From Flavipsychrobacter sp. (lineage in GTDB: Bacteria; Bacteroidota; Bacteroidia; Chitinophagales; Chitinophagaceae): a DNA stretch of 64,000 bases. Below the pieces are notes generated by a model. The model was given only the letters and a program-made list of their open reading frames with translations. It ran no database searches and was not told the DNA's origin. A program made the position numbers and the translations under genes. Below are positions 42,211 through 51,971 of the stretch, piece after piece; position 1 is the first letter of the stretch; every line of letters starts with the position of its first letter. The DNA lies in the NCBI GenBank assembly GCA_031292525.1, contig JARLGY010000016.1:1-64000 (forward strand), written 5' to 3'.

Positions 42211-42621
42211 TTATTCACTGACAGGTATGTTTGTAGTAGTAATGGCATTTTGTTGAGTGATGGTTACATTTACAGCCCCTGTAAGCAATTTTGTGAACCT
42301 TGAGCTGTCGTACCCATGGTCATTTGCCACATAATAATTTCCGTTCTTTAAGTTGGTAAACGTACACGTAACAATACTATCTGCACATACACACGTTGTT
42401 GAATCGTCGTACACAGGAGTGGTAGGCGCTTCTGTTGCATTATATTTTATGTAAAGCACAAGGGTGTCTATAGGCCAAGCCAGGGAGTGGTGTTGCGCAT
42501 GTAATACTAGCGTTGCAGTGCCACCTTTGCCAGCTACGGGAGGATTGGCCTTTTTTACACAGCTAGCACTTATTATCAGCATTGCTGCAAATACAATTAT
42601 TAGGTTAATTCTCTTTTTCAT
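42211..42621 (-). CDS. Small lipoprotein with His pair, head of the MbnP/MauG cluster
   Basis: A 136-residue lipoprotein (ISASC, Cys21). The mature part has GGTATLVLHAQHHSLAWPID, then LVLYIKYNATEAP, a Cys-containing STTCVCADSIVTC, and NGNYYVANDHGYD, as in a small beta-domain. HAQHH could bind metal. This family recurs in Bacteroidota near MbnP and copper genes by my recollection, but I cannot give a name. It is upstream of the MauG-like gene with 108 bases between. Confidence 0.68.
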   Translation of the reverse strand: MKKRINLIIVFAAMLIISASCVKKANPPVAGKGGTATLVLHAQHHSLAWPIDTLVLYIKYNATEAPTTPVYDDSTTCVCADSIVTCTFTNLKNGNYYVANDHGYDSSRFTKLLTGAVNVTITQQNAITTTNIPVSE

Positions 42622-42820
42622 GGTACATCTTTCGTACTAAGTTAATGAAATGTCTGCTTTTGTAACGTTAATGGGTTTGCGTGTAAATTCTCAATATATG
42701 CACATGGGCTATTTGACAGGCATTGTAATATGGCTACTATATGTTGATGCTAAAAGTATTATTGGTTTAAATCTCTTTCATATTCCGTAGTGAATATTAA
42801 AGTTGTAAAACTTATTTTTG

Positions 42821-45800
42821 ATGTTTAAAGCCTTTCAGATGCGCTCACGCCTGTTCCCGGTTCTTTTATTTTTACTTTCAATTTTTGCATTGCAGGCAGC
42901 TGCACAATTGCACGACAATGAATATCGCGACAATAATAATCCCCTTTACTGGCAAAACCATAAGCCTGATAAGGATTATTGGCAACAGGATGTACACTAC
43001 AAAATAGACGCCTCAATAGACGAGGTAGAAAATACCATTACCGCAAAAGAAGACCTGCAATACTGGAACAATAGCCCTGACACGCTTACCTATGTATATT
43101 TTCACCTGTACCAGAATGCTTTTGTGAAAGGATCTTACCTGCACCAACTTGAAAAGCTAAATAAGGTAAAAGCAAAGCTGGGGAAGAAAGAAGCTGCCGG
43201 CTTAGGTATAGTTATAAATGGATTAATGGTTGACGGCCAGGTTGTAAAAACTGAGCTGGATAATTCAATAATGAAGGTGTATCTGCCACAGCCACTATAC
43301 CCGGGTGGTAAGGTAACGTTTAAGATGGGCTTTGAGACCTACTACGATAATGGTACTACGCGCAGGCGCATGCAGATGTATGATGCATGGGGATTTAAAC
43401 ATTACAACGGTACACAATGGTATCCTAAAATAAGTGTTTACGACCGTAAGTTGGGGTGGGATACTTATCAGCACCTGAACAAAGAATTTTATGGAGACTT
43501 CGGCCTATTTGATGTAACGCTCAATTTTGCATCTAACTATATTGTTGAAGCTACCGGGATGTTACAGAACAAGGACGAGGCATTGCCCGATGAGCTTTTA
43601 AGAAAGATAGACATCGCCAATTTTGGACACAAAAAATGGAACGAAGCTCCCTCAACCATTATACCGTATAAAAAAGGTGAACGTAAAACATGGCATTATG
43701 TAGCTAATAATGTGCATGATTTTGCCTTCACTGCCGATCCTTCGTACCGCATAGCAATAACGTACTGGAAAGGCATACAATGCGAGGCAATTGTGCAGGA
43801 GCCACATGCACGCGGCTGGCAGAATGGTGCCGACTACGTAGCAAAGGTGATACAAACATTTTCTGAGAATATAGGAATGTACCAGTATCCGAAAATGGTG
43901 GCAGCCGATGCTCAGGATGGAATGGAATATCCTATGCTCACCCTGGATGGTGGTTTTGATCCCGGTTATAGGGGGCTGCTTGTGCACGAGATAGGGCATA
44001 ACTGGTTTTATGGTATGGTAGGCAGCAATGAAACTTATCGTGCAGCTATGGACGAAGGATTCACGCAGTTCCTTACTGCTTATGGACTTAATAAATTGGA
44101 GGGCGAAAATGAACCTTCAGGTAAGCCAAAGTCCAAATACAGAAGGTGCTTTGCAGAACCATCAAACGTGCGCGATCGGAATGTATTTAATGTGTATACC
44201 AACGATGCACTTAACCAGGGCGAAACAGCTCCGCTCAACACCCATTCTGATGATTTTGGCAATGGCCTGAACCATGGTGGTGGCTACCGTGAGGTTTATT
44301 TTAAAACCGCCTCTATGCTATATAATTTACAATATACCCTGGGCGATTCTTTGTTTCAAACAGCTTTGCAGCATTATTTCCATCAGTGGCAATTTGGGCA
44401 CCCTTATTTTGAAGATTTCAAAACGTCAGTGATCCAATACACGCACGTTGACCTGAACTGGTTTTTTGATGAATGGTTTGAAACTACGAAGGTGATTGAC
44501 TACGGTATAACAGGCATCAGGAAAATACCAGGTCAGGATAGTTTTTCAGTGCATTTTCGCAGAACTGGTGCTATGCAGATGCCTTTAGATTTTACAGTTA
44601 CAGCAAAGGATGGCAATAAGTATAATTACTACGTGCCAAATACATGGTTCAATAAAAATACGAGTGCCATAACCTTGCCGAAGTGGTATGGTTGGGGAAC
44701 TTTAGGTGCTAAATACAACGCACACATCAATGTGCCTTCTGGTATAAAAGAAATACAAATAGACACCACCTATCGTCTTGCAGATCGTGATCTTGTAGAT
44801 AACTATAAGTCGAGGACATTATTTTACTTCCCGGCTATACATGCTAACCTGGATGGTGGTACGTATGCGCCTACAGACAGGAGAAAATACAGGTTGTATA
44901 TCCGTCCCGATCTGTGGTGGAACAGTATTGACGGGATAAAAGCTGGTGTTCATTTTGAAGGTGACTATCTGAATACCCTGAATAAGGTAGATGCGACCAT
45001 GTGGTGGAATACTCATGTGTTGCAAGGCGATCAATATATAGGCTATGAAAACCAGGGTTATTATGCGAAGTATAAACCTGTAAACTACACCTTCAATTAT
45101 ACCACGCCAATAACCCGGAGTTTACCCAAATTGCAAATACAGATCAACAGCCGTTTCCTGGATGGGTTGTGGTATCACAGGGTAGGACTTAACTGGTTGG
45201 TAAATGATAATAATACGTTGCAGTTGTATGGGCAAACCATGTGGCGCCCCGATAGCAATGCGCTCGACTATCTTATTTATCATGATGAATGGAGCAGCTT
45301 TCCTGGACAAGCTAATTCATCTTTAAACGCGGCATGGACGCACAGGTATGCTTATTTAAATGGCAACGGCCAATACAAGCTAAGCTTACGTGCACCAATG
45401 CTTACAGGCAATAGTGCGGCGGCATTTAATTATGCTTATGCACAACTTGAAGTTGTAAATAATAACCACCTGGGTAAGTTAGATGTAAAAACTCGTTTAT
45501 TTGGCCGTTACGGTACTGGTACCAACATCCCATCAGAGAGTGCATTATTCCTGGCGGGGGCAGATCCCGAAGAGTTAATGGAAGATAAATATACCCGAAC
45601 CAACAGTTTCGTGCCTACAGATTGGCAAGGCATATCGCAGTACGATGTTAATCATTTTCAGGAAGGCGGAGGGCTTAACCTGCGCGGTTATGCTGGTTAC
45701 TTTATAGCCGACCAGCGGAATAACGCAGTGTTAATAGGTTACAAAGGTCGTAGCGGCGCCTCTGCAAGTGTTGAAGCCGATATTGATAATTATATTCCAC

Positions 45801-46108
45801 TTAAGCCTCGTCTTACCCGTAACTGGTTGCATATAGATCTATATGGTTTTGCAGACGGAGGTCTAATAGAGCTCAGCCAATATTCTTTGCCACAATACTA
45901 TAGCACTACGCCAACAAGTATATGGAGTGACTTTCGTATAGATGCAGGGGTGGGAACGGCCTTTACTATTAAAAACTGGGGGCCTTTTGATAAAGCTAAA
46001 CCACTTACCATACGTTTTGATGTGCCTTTATTCTTAAACAGGGCGCCTTATGGCAATCCTGAATATGCAACTTTTAGGTATGTAATTGGTGTCAATAGGG
46101 CATTTTGA
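42821..46108 (+). CDS. M1 family metallopeptidase
   Basis: A 1095-residue exported protein (signal peptide LFLLSIFALQAAAQ). The N-terminal half is an aminopeptidase N-type fold with zinc motif H389-E390-IG-H393 followed exactly 18 residues later by E412 (MDEGFTQF), and HNWFYG right after the first His-Glu. The C-terminal third is beta-rich with long aromatic strands (LYGFADGGLIELSQY to FRYVIGVNRAF), resembling an outer-membrane barrel-type extension seen in Bacteroidota M1 proteins. I use the ATG at 42821; a TTG lies one codon earlier. Confidence 0.9.
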   Translation: MFKAFQMRSRLFPVLLFLLSIFALQAAAQLHDNEYRDNNNPLYWQNHKPDKDYWQQDVHYKIDASIDEVENTITAKEDLQYWNNSPDTLTYVYFHLYQNAFVKGSYLHQLEKLNKVKAKLGKKEAAGLGIVINGLMVDGQVVKTELDNSIMKVYLPQPLYPGGKVTFKMGFETYYDNGTTRRRMQMYDAWGFKHYNGTQWYPKISVYDRKLGWDTYQHLNKEFYGDFGLFDVTLNFASNYIVEATGMLQNKDEALPDELLRKIDIANFGHKKWNEAPSTIIPYKKGERKTWHYVANNVHDFAFTADPSYRIAITYWKGIQCEAIVQEPHARGWQNGADYVAKVIQTFSENIGMYQYPKMVAADAQDGMEYPMLTLDGGFDPGYRGLLVHEIGHNWFYGMVGSNETYRAAMDEGFTQFLTAYGLNKLEGENEPSGKPKSKYRRCFAEPSNVRDRNVFNVYTNDALNQGETAPLNTHSDDFGNGLNHGGGYREVYFKTASMLYNLQYTLGDSLFQTALQHYFHQWQFGHPYFEDFKTSVIQYTHVDLNWFFDEWFETTKVIDYGITGIRKIPGQDSFSVHFRRTGAMQMPLDFTVTAKDGNKYNYYVPNTWFNKNTSAITLPKWYGWGTLGAKYNAHINVPSGIKEIQIDTTYRLADRDLVDNYKSRTLFYFPAIHANLDGGTYAPTDRRKYRLYIRPDLWWNSIDGIKAGVHFEGDYLNTLNKVDATMWWNTHVLQGDQYIGYENQGYYAKYKPVNYTFNYTTPITRSLPKLQIQINSRFLDGLWYHRVGLNWLVNDNNTLQLYGQTMWRPDSNALDYLIYHDEWSSFPGQANSSLNAAWTHRYAYLNGNGQYKLSLRAPMLTGNSAAAFNYAYAQLEVVNNNHLGKLDVKTRLFGRYGTGTNIPSESALFLAGADPEELMEDKYTRTNSFVPTDWQGISQYDVNHFQEGGGLNLRGYAGYFIADQRNNAVLIGYKGRSGASASVEADIDNYIPLKPRLTRNWLHIDLYGFADGGLIELSQYSLPQYYSTTPTSIWSDFRIDAGVGTAFTIKNWGPFDKAKPLTIRFDVPLFLNRAPYGNPEYATFRYVIGVNRAF

Positions 46109-46131
46109 TAAGAAATTTTACGCTAAAGCTA

Positions 46132-46172
46132 TTGGCAAGTGCATGGATAAATGTGCTTGCCAATTTTTTTTT
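46132..46172 (+). terminator. Terminator of the M1 peptidase gene
   Basis: TTGGCAAG (46132-46139) pairs with CTTGCCAA (46156-46163), with further G-T and G-C pairs extending the stem inward, and a run of ten T residues follows. About 24 bases after the stop. Confidence 0.9.
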
Positions 46173-46332
46173 TAACATAGCCCCAACCTTTTCTATGTTC
46201 GGCTCTGTCTTATGTAAGCATAATCCCTAACATCCTTTTACCCTATCATTTTTATCTCTATTTTAAACAGGAAGGTCTTTTTGCTGACAGGAATATAATG
46301 CAGGCTGTGAAACACTCAGGTAGGTACAAATA

Positions 46333-46359
46333 AAAAAGCCAGCCTGAGAACAGGCCAGC
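46333..46359 (-). terminator. Probable terminator of the histidine kinase gene
   Basis: On the minus strand GCTGGCCTG, a TTCT loop and CAGGCTGGC (two G-T wobbles) run into TTTTTTATT. It sits about 175 bases after the kinase stop. The remaining sequence of 46173-46534 is AT-rich and holds no other supported feature. Confidence 0.7.
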
Positions 46360-46534
46360 CCCTATAAACCCTATCACCATGAAAACTTCTTCTAGGAAAC
46401 TATTTCCTTATACCACACAAAGATATACCGCTAAGTATTTAAAAACAAATGTTTTTTCTGTTTTTTTGTTAACTACAAAAAATATCTTGCCAGGCATATT
46501 TTATTCCTGTTAAATATTCTTTAAGTATGAGTTT

Positions 46535-47815
46535 TTAAACTAGAGGTATGGTGACTGTAAATGTGCTTCCTTTACCAGGCATACTTTCTACCTTTATCTT
46601 TCCACCATGTGCGTCTACTATGGCTTTTGCATAGCTTAGCCCTAGTCCAAATCCTTTTACATTGTGTATGTTTCCAGTATGAGCACGGTAAAACTTTTCA
46701 AATATCCTATTTTGCGTTTCCTTGCTCATGCCTATGCCATTATCTTTTACTTTAATTGCAAGCATATTACCAGCCACGACAGTTTCTACATCTATATGCA
46801 AGTTGTCTTTTGAATACTTTATGGCGTTATCAATGAGGTTGAAGATGATATTTGAAAAATGAACTTCATCTGCGTTCACAATATGTTTTGCTGCATTTAG
46901 CTTTAAGGTAAGTAATCCATTTTTTTCCTGTATTTGCAGAGCCAGGTTGTCTGCAACCTTATTTATTACTTCATGGGCATCCAGGGATTGCAGATTTAGT
47001 TTTATTTCCTGCCGTTCTATACGTGCATCTTGCAATATTTTCTCTACCTGTTTGTTCATGCGGCTGTTCTCTTCCTTTATCATGGCACTATAATACTTGA
47101 TCTTTGTAGGGTCATGTATCACTTTCTCGTTGGTGAGCGCATCTATAGCTAGTGATATGGTGGCTAGCGGTGTTTTCAATTCATGAGTCATGTTATTAAT
47201 AAAGTCGGACTTTATCTCTGAGAGTTTTTTCTGGTTGAACAGTGTACGGACAGTGAGTGCAAATGCCAGGATTATGATAACTGTAAATACAATTGATGCT
47301 GCGATCATCCATCCCATTTCGCGGATGATGGTATTCTTATCTTCCTTTATAAATAAGTATAGTGTTTCCTGCAGGTTAGAGTTATCGGGCGTCAGCCTTA
47401 CTTGGTAAGCGTTGTTTATTTCCTGTTCAGAGAAGCCGTCTGATTCCAGTATTGGGTATTTGAAGATGTTAATGATGCAAAACTCGAATTTTTGATTGAT
47501 CTTATTTTTCTTTAATGATGCGTTAAGGATATCGTAGATTTCATCTTTAGTAAATACTTGCGATGTAAAACCGATTTCAAGGGTAAATTGTTTGGACGCA
47601 GCATTAGCAAAATAAAATACGCCTTGCTTCATTAGGAACCTATCTTGTATTTGCTCTTTTGCTTGGCTCAAAGAAAGATCAAGTTCTTTCTGGAACTCTT
47701 CTCGTTTTAAAGAAATGGCATTACGTATCCACGATGTTTGGATAAACATAATACCTAATACAGAGAGGCTGATCAGTACAACAATCAGGGGGAAGACTTT
47801 TTTCATCTGCAACAA
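46535..47815 (-). CDS. Sensor histidine kinase, membrane-bound
   Basis: A 426-residue kinase with two membrane helices (LIVVLISLSVLGIMFI and WMIAASIVFTVIIILAFAL, about 8-25 and 168-188) flanking a periplasmic sensor domain, then the HisKA domain with FINNMTHELKTPLATIS (phosphorylated His) and the ATPase domain with NIIFNLIDNAIKYS (N box), DNGIGM (G1), and GFGLGLSYAKAI (G2). An MKKVF start three codons downstream of the first ATG is equally possible. No response regulator gene is adjacent, so its partner is elsewhere. Confidence 0.92.
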   Translation of the reverse strand: MLQMKKVFPLIVVLISLSVLGIMFIQTSWIRNAISLKREEFQKELDLSLSQAKEQIQDRFLMKQGVFYFANAASKQFTLEIGFTSQVFTKDEIYDILNASLKKNKINQKFEFCIINIFKYPILESDGFSEQEINNAYQVRLTPDNSNLQETLYLFIKEDKNTIIREMGWMIAASIVFTVIIILAFALTVRTLFNQKKLSEIKSDFINNMTHELKTPLATISLAIDALTNEKVIHDPTKIKYYSAMIKEENSRMNKQVEKILQDARIERQEIKLNLQSLDAHEVINKVADNLALQIQEKNGLLTLKLNAAKHIVNADEVHFSNIIFNLIDNAIKYSKDNLHIDVETVVAGNMLAIKVKDNGIGMSKETQNRIFEKFYRAHTGNIHNVKGFGLGLSYAKAIVDAHGGKIKVESMPGKGSTFTVTIPLV

Positions 47816-47979
47816 ATTTACAGTTGCTTTTACTTGAAAAAAGATAGTATATATAGTTTAACGTCATTTTAACTGCTATGTTTTAAAACTATATGGAGCC
47901 AAATGCAAAAAAAATGCGCACTTTCTTTTGCAACATCAGGATATTGATTAGTTTTAGGGGTAATTTTTTATTTTCCTGT

Positions 47980-48492
47980 ATGAAATATTTAATACTTTCT
48001 TTATCGGCAGTGTTGTTATTTGCCGCTTCCTGCACTAAAGTAACTACACCTGTCACTCAACAGGACTGGTTGCGTAGTGGTAAGTGGAAGATCACTTCTG
48101 CCAAAGCTATTAATAAGTCAGTAGCCTTTAGTATCTCCAGCACATATGCTGATACTACATTGTATCAATATAATTCATGCAATGCAGATAATTACCTCGT
48201 GTTCGGGGCAAACTACGGTGGTACGTTATATACCGGGGGGAATAAATGCTATGCTTCTGAGCCTGATAATGAGTCTTTTTACTGGGAGCTTGTAAATAAT
48301 GGCAATAATTTAAACATATATAACGCAGACGTTTTCTTCGGTACTACTAGCGTTGTAGGTAAGGTTACCAATTTTTCCAGGAACAACTTTACTTTAGCAT
48401 ATTCATATTATATTACTCTGCCGGATCCAACAAATTCTTTCAGAACAGTTAACGATACAATTGCTGTAACGGCAAACTTTTCTAATAATTAA
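47980..48492 (+). CDS. Small lipoprotein, unknown function
   Basis: A 170-residue lipoprotein (LLFAASC, Cys18). After a linker (TKVTTPVTQQDWL) a single domain starts with RSGKWKITSAKAI, then has two conserved-looking Cys (NSCNADNY, GNKCYAS) and a beta-rich end (VNDTIAVTANFSNN). This resembles lipocalin-like lipoproteins of Bacteroidota, without a firm match. I place the start at the ATG at 47980, since the preceding in-frame 29 codons lack signal-peptide character and are probably untranslated. Confidence 0.68.
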   Translation: MKYLILSLSAVLLFAASCTKVTTPVTQQDWLRSGKWKITSAKAINKSVAFSISSTYADTTLYQYNSCNADNYLVFGANYGGTLYTGGNKCYASEPDNESFYWELVNNGNNLNIYNADVFFGTTSVVGKVTNFSRNNFTLAYSYYITLPDPTNSFRTVNDTIAVTANFSNN

Positions 48493-48514
48493 AACCGGAA
48501 ACTTATTAGTTACG

Positions 48515-48545
48515 ACCACCGGTTTTATAACCGGTGGTTTTTTAT
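48515..48545 (+). terminator. Terminator before thrS
   Basis: ACCACCGGTT (48515-48524), TTAT and AACCGGTGGT (48529-48538) form a perfect 10-bp hairpin followed by seven T residues. It ends the small lipoprotein transcript. Confidence 0.92.
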
Positions 48546-48654
48546 TTGTTATAAGAAGGCTGATGGAATAAGTTCATACTGGCTTTTATTTTGTCATCCT
48601 TTTTAACCTTCATATTTTCGTGTACAATTTTCAAGTTCTGTTATTAAGATATTT

Positions 48655-50610
48655 ATGATAAAAATTACTTTGCCAGATGGCGCGGTACGTGAATACCAGG
48701 AAGGGACATCGGCTATGGATGTTGCAAAATCCATAAGCGAAGGCCTTGCCCGTAAGGTATTGGCTGCCGAAGTGAATGGAGAGGTTTGGGATGCATCGCG
48801 GCCTATAAATATAGATGCTTCTCTTAAACTTTTAATGTGGGATGACAAGAATGCAAAGAGTACATTCTGGCATTCTTCTGCACACCTTATGGCCGAAGCG
48901 TTGGAAGCGTTGTACCCCGGTGTTAAATTGGGTATAGGTCCGGCTATTGAAAGCGGATTCTATTATGATATAGATTTGGGCGAAAACACTATAAATGAAG
49001 AAGGCCTGAAGAAGGTAGAAGATAAAATGAAAGAACTGGCCAAGCAAGGGAGTATCTACGTGCGCGAAGATATGCCCAAAGACAAGGCTGTAGCTTACTT
49101 TGCCGAAAAGGGAGACCAGTACAAGCTGGAGTTGCTGGAAGGCCTTGAAGATGGTTCTATTACTTTCTATACCCAGGGCAACTTTACAGACCTCTGCCGT
49201 GGCCCACATATACCTAACACAGGTTTTATTAAAGCTGTAAAGCTGACCAATATAGCCGGTGCTTACTGGCGTGGTAACGAGAAGAACAAGATGCTTACCC
49301 GTATTTATGGTATTACATTCCCGGCCCAGAAAGAGCTTGATGAATACCTGGTTTTGCTGGAAGAAGCTAAGAAAAGAGACCACAGGAAGTTGGGTAAGGA
49401 GCTGGAATTATTTACTTTTTCTGAAAAAGTAGGTAGTGGGTTGCCCTTATGGTTACCAAAGGGCGCTATGTTGCGCGAACGCCTGCAACAGTTTTTACAA
49501 AAAGCACAAACAGAAAGTGGCTACCTGCCGGTAATCACACCACATATAGGCAGTAAGCAACTGTATGTAACATCTGGTCACTGGGAAAAATATGGCAAGG
49601 ATAGTTTTCGCCCTATTACCACCCCGCAAGAGGGCGAAGAGTTCATGCTGAAACCTATGAACTGCCCGCACCATTGCGAAATATATAAATCATCACCGCG
49701 ATCGTACAAAGATCTGCCGCTACGCCTTGCAGAGTTTGGTACAGTATATCGTTACGAACAATCAGGCGAATTGCATGGCCTGACACGTGTCCGCGGCTTT
49801 ACTCAAGACGATGCACACTTATTCTGTATGCCAGAACAGGTAACAGAAGAGTTCAAAAAGGTAATAGACCTGGTACTCTATGTATTCCGCTCACTCGATT
49901 TTCATGACTTTACTGCACAGATATCATTGCGTGACCAGGAAGACCGCACTAAGTATATAGGTACTGACGAGAACTGGGCGATAGCCGAACAAGCTATTAT
50001 TTCTGCAGCAGCTGAAAAAGGATTAAGGACTACAATTGAATATGGTGAAGCAGCATTCTATGGGCCAAAGCTAGACTTTATGGTGAAGGATGCCCTAGGT
50101 CGCAGCTGGCAATTAGGCACTATCCAGGTAGATTATAACCTGCCAGAACGTTTTGAATTGGAGTATGTAGATGCAGATAATACCCGTAAAAGGCCGGTAA
50201 TGATACATCGTGCCCCATTTGGATCGATGGAACGCTTTATAGCTGTGCTTATTGAAAATTGTGCGGGGAACTTCCCTTTATGGTTGGCGCCATTGCAGGT
50301 GAAAGTATTGCCAATAAGCGATAAGTATGGCGACTATGCCAAAGAGGTTGCATCACAGCTTAAAATAGCTGGTGTAAGAGCAGAAATAGATGACAGAGCT
50401 GAAAAAATAGGACGTAAAATAAGGGATACTGAGCTGATGAAGGTGCCGTATATGTTGATAGTAGGTGAGAAGGAAATGAATGATGGCATGGTATCGGTAC
50501 GTAAACACGGAGAAGGTGATAAGGGCTCTGTAACGCTGGATGCATTTGTAAATGAGGTGAATGACGTAGTAAACAGCCAGATGAAGGGGAAGCCTGCACC
50601 CGTTGTATAA
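48655..50610 (+). CDS. thrS: Threonyl-tRNA synthetase
   Basis: The 651-residue enzyme charges tRNA-Thr. It has the TGS domain ([14 protein letters not shown]...), the editing domain with [11 protein letters not shown], class II motif 2 ([20 protein letters not shown]), [10 protein letters not shown] in the catalytic core with the zinc ligand Cys and His, motif 3 ([19 protein letters not shown]), and a C-terminal anticodon-binding domain ([14 protein letters not shown]). It is followed after about 70 bases by infC, the common arrangement. A translational operator for autoregulation, known in other bacteria, is not visible in the leader. Confidence 0.97.
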   Translation: MIKITLPDGAVREYQEGTSAMDVAKSISEGLARKVLAAEVNGEVWDASRPINIDASLKLLMWDDKNAKSTFWHSSAHLMAEALEALYPGVKLGIGPAIESGFYYDIDLGENTINEEGLKKVEDKMKELAKQGSIYVREDMPKDKAVAYFAEKGDQYKLELLEGLEDGSITFYTQGNFTDLCRGPHIPNTGFIKAVKLTNIAGAYWRGNEKNKMLTRIYGITFPAQKELDEYLVLLEEAKKRDHRKLGKELELFTFSEKVGSGLPLWLPKGAMLRERLQQFLQKAQTESGYLPVITPHIGSKQLYVTSGHWEKYGKDSFRPITTPQEGEEFMLKPMNCPHHCEIYKSSPRSYKDLPLRLAEFGTVYRYEQSGELHGLTRVRGFTQDDAHLFCMPEQVTEEFKKVIDLVLYVFRSLDFHDFTAQISLRDQEDRTKYIGTDENWAIAEQAIISAAAEKGLRTTIEYGEAAFYGPKLDFMVKDALGRSWQLGTIQVDYNLPERFELEYVDADNTRKRPVMIHRAPFGSMERFIAVLIENCAGNFPLWLAPLQVKVLPISDKYGDYAKEVASQLKIAGVRAEIDDRAEKIGRKIRDTELMKVPYMLIVGEKEMNDGMVSVRKHGEGDKGSVTLDAFVNEVNDVVNSQMKGKPAPVV

Positions 50611-50683
50611 ATTTTTAAAATAACAGCATGTTGTATTGCATAACAAAAAACGTTATTTTTGATAAAACTTTTAATAATCATTA

Positions 50684-51241
50684 ATGCAGAATAGAGTTAA
50701 AGGAAGACCACCGTTTAAACCAAGGATACCACAAAACGAACATAAATTAAATTCAGAGATCACAGCTCCTGAGGTACGCTTAATAGGGGAAGATGTTGAG
50801 CCTGGTATTTACAAGCTGGCTGATGCGCTAAGAATAGCGTTGGAGAAGGAAGTAGATCTTGTGGAGATATCTCCTAATGCTGTGCCGCCTGTATGCCGCC
50901 TCATCGACTATCGTAAATTTCTTTACGAAAAGAAAAAGAAGGACAAGGAACAAAAGGCAAAAGCCAAGCAGTCTGAAGTAAAAGAAATCAGGTTTACACC
51001 TAATACAGATGATCATGATTTTGACTTTAAAGCCAAGCACGCAGAAAACTTTTTGCAGGAAGGCAATAAAGTGAAATGCTACGTGCAGTTCAAGGGTCGT
51101 GCTATCATGTTCCAGGAAAGGGGAGAGTTGCTCCTGCTAAAATTTGCAGAGCGCATGTCTGAATATGGAACATTGGAATCTATGCCTAAAATGGAAGGTC
51201 GCAGAATGCTGGCCATCTTCACTCCGAAGAAAAAGAAATAA
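50684..51241 (+). CDS. infC: Translation initiation factor IF-3
   Basis: IF-3 prevents 70S assembly and checks the start codon. The 185-residue product has the two-domain pattern: N-domain with NSEITAPEVRLI and KLADALRIALEKEVDLVEIS, a basic linker (KFLYEKKKKDKEQKAKAKQ), and the C-domain with KEIRFTPNTDDHDFDFKAKHA, KVKCYVQFKGRAI and the basic end IFTPKKKK. The start is a normal ATG, unlike the AUU of enterobacteria, so start-codon autoregulation is not indicated. rpmI and rplT, which normally follow, are absent here. Confidence 0.96.
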   Translation: MQNRVKGRPPFKPRIPQNEHKLNSEITAPEVRLIGEDVEPGIYKLADALRIALEKEVDLVEISPNAVPPVCRLIDYRKFLYEKKKKDKEQKAKAKQSEVKEIRFTPNTDDHDFDFKAKHAENFLQEGNKVKCYVQFKGRAIMFQERGELLLLKFAERMSEYGTLESMPKMEGRRMLAIFTPKKKK

Positions 51242-51254
51242 GCTTTATAAATAG

Positions 51255-51290
51255 AAAGAGGGTTGCTGAATATATTCGGCAACCCTCTTT
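51255..51290. terminator. Shared terminator of infC and the convergent 51320-51751 gene
   Basis: AAAGAGGGTTGC (51255-51266) pairs with GCAACCCTCTTT (51279-51290), with three further pairs toward the loop. It is a long stem between convergent genes; the T tract is short on both sides. Confidence 0.75.
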
Positions 51291-51319
51291 CTATATGGTA
51301 TTTAACTGCTTGGTTCGTG

Positions 51320-51751
51320 CTAATTATTGCCTGTATTATCCATTTGATTGTTATCACCGTTTTGCATCATCTGCCTGCGTTGCATCATTCTCTGTTTTCG
51401 TTCTTCTTCAAGCACTTGGTACTGTTTATACTGGTCCTGCGTTAATATGCTTTGTAGTTTTGTTTCCTTGTCCATTGCCATTTGTTTGCGTGCACGGCTT
51501 ACGGTTTTTTTATCTATGCTGCTATGCATGAGGCTATCCATTGAATTGGCAATGTTCATATTTAAACTGCTTACTGCGTTAGTCTGATCGGCAGACAGGT
51601 TAAGTCTTTTTTGTAGCATCTTGGTTTGGCTTTGCGCGCGTTCTTGTGGTGTTTTCGTTTGCATGCTTTGCATATCCTGCGCTTGCACTGTAAATGGCAT
51701 AAGTATAAGAACTGTAGCTGCAATCTGTAATCCTGATTTAATTACTGACAT
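51320..51751 (-). CDS. Small exported Gln/Met-rich helical protein (Spy/DUF4890-like)
   Basis: A 143-residue protein with a signal peptide (LQIAATVLILMPFTVQAQ), then Met/Gln-rich helices (DMQSMQTKTPQERAQSQ, MLQKRLNLSADQTNAV, ILTQDQYKQYQVLEEERKQRMMQ). The LNLSADQ and L-T-Q-D-Q-Y patterns are those of Spy/CpxP and DUF4890-type periplasmic proteins, which act as chaperones or envelope-stress factors. The family call is by resemblance; exact function unknown. Confidence 0.72.
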   Translation of the reverse strand: MSVIKSGLQIAATVLILMPFTVQAQDMQSMQTKTPQERAQSQTKMLQKRLNLSADQTNAVSSLNMNIANSMDSLMHSSIDKKTVSRARKQMAMDKETKLQSILTQDQYKQYQVLEEERKQRMMQRRQMMQNGDNNQMDNTGNN

Positions 51752-51971
51752 GTGTTTTGGTTGTTGATTTTGTATTTATGAGACCTTATGTTTTATGGAA
51801 TGTTTAAAAATGAGGTGGATAAAATATGTTAAAAGAACTTAAATGGTCAAGGGTTGGGAGAATGATCTAGTGGAGATATGTTTTTTAATTGTTAATCAGC
51901 CAAATTTTCGGCCATGTGGCATAACTAATCAATAATTTTACTATTATTGATTGACTTTAAAATGTCTTAAA

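Noticed and set aside
46338-46360. CTGAGA as part of a TPP riboswitch
   Set aside because: Only the CTGAGA hexamer fits; the rest of the thi-box is missing and the hairpin reads as a minus-strand terminator.
46379-46513. 44-codon plus-strand ORF after the M1 peptidase gene
   Set aside because: It has an ATG and stop, but a basic random-like sequence, no ribosome site and no match; it overlaps the kinase terminator region. Noted only.
48832-49383. 183-codon minus-strand frame inside thrS
   Set aside because: Antisense to the TGS and editing domains of thrS; no independent support.
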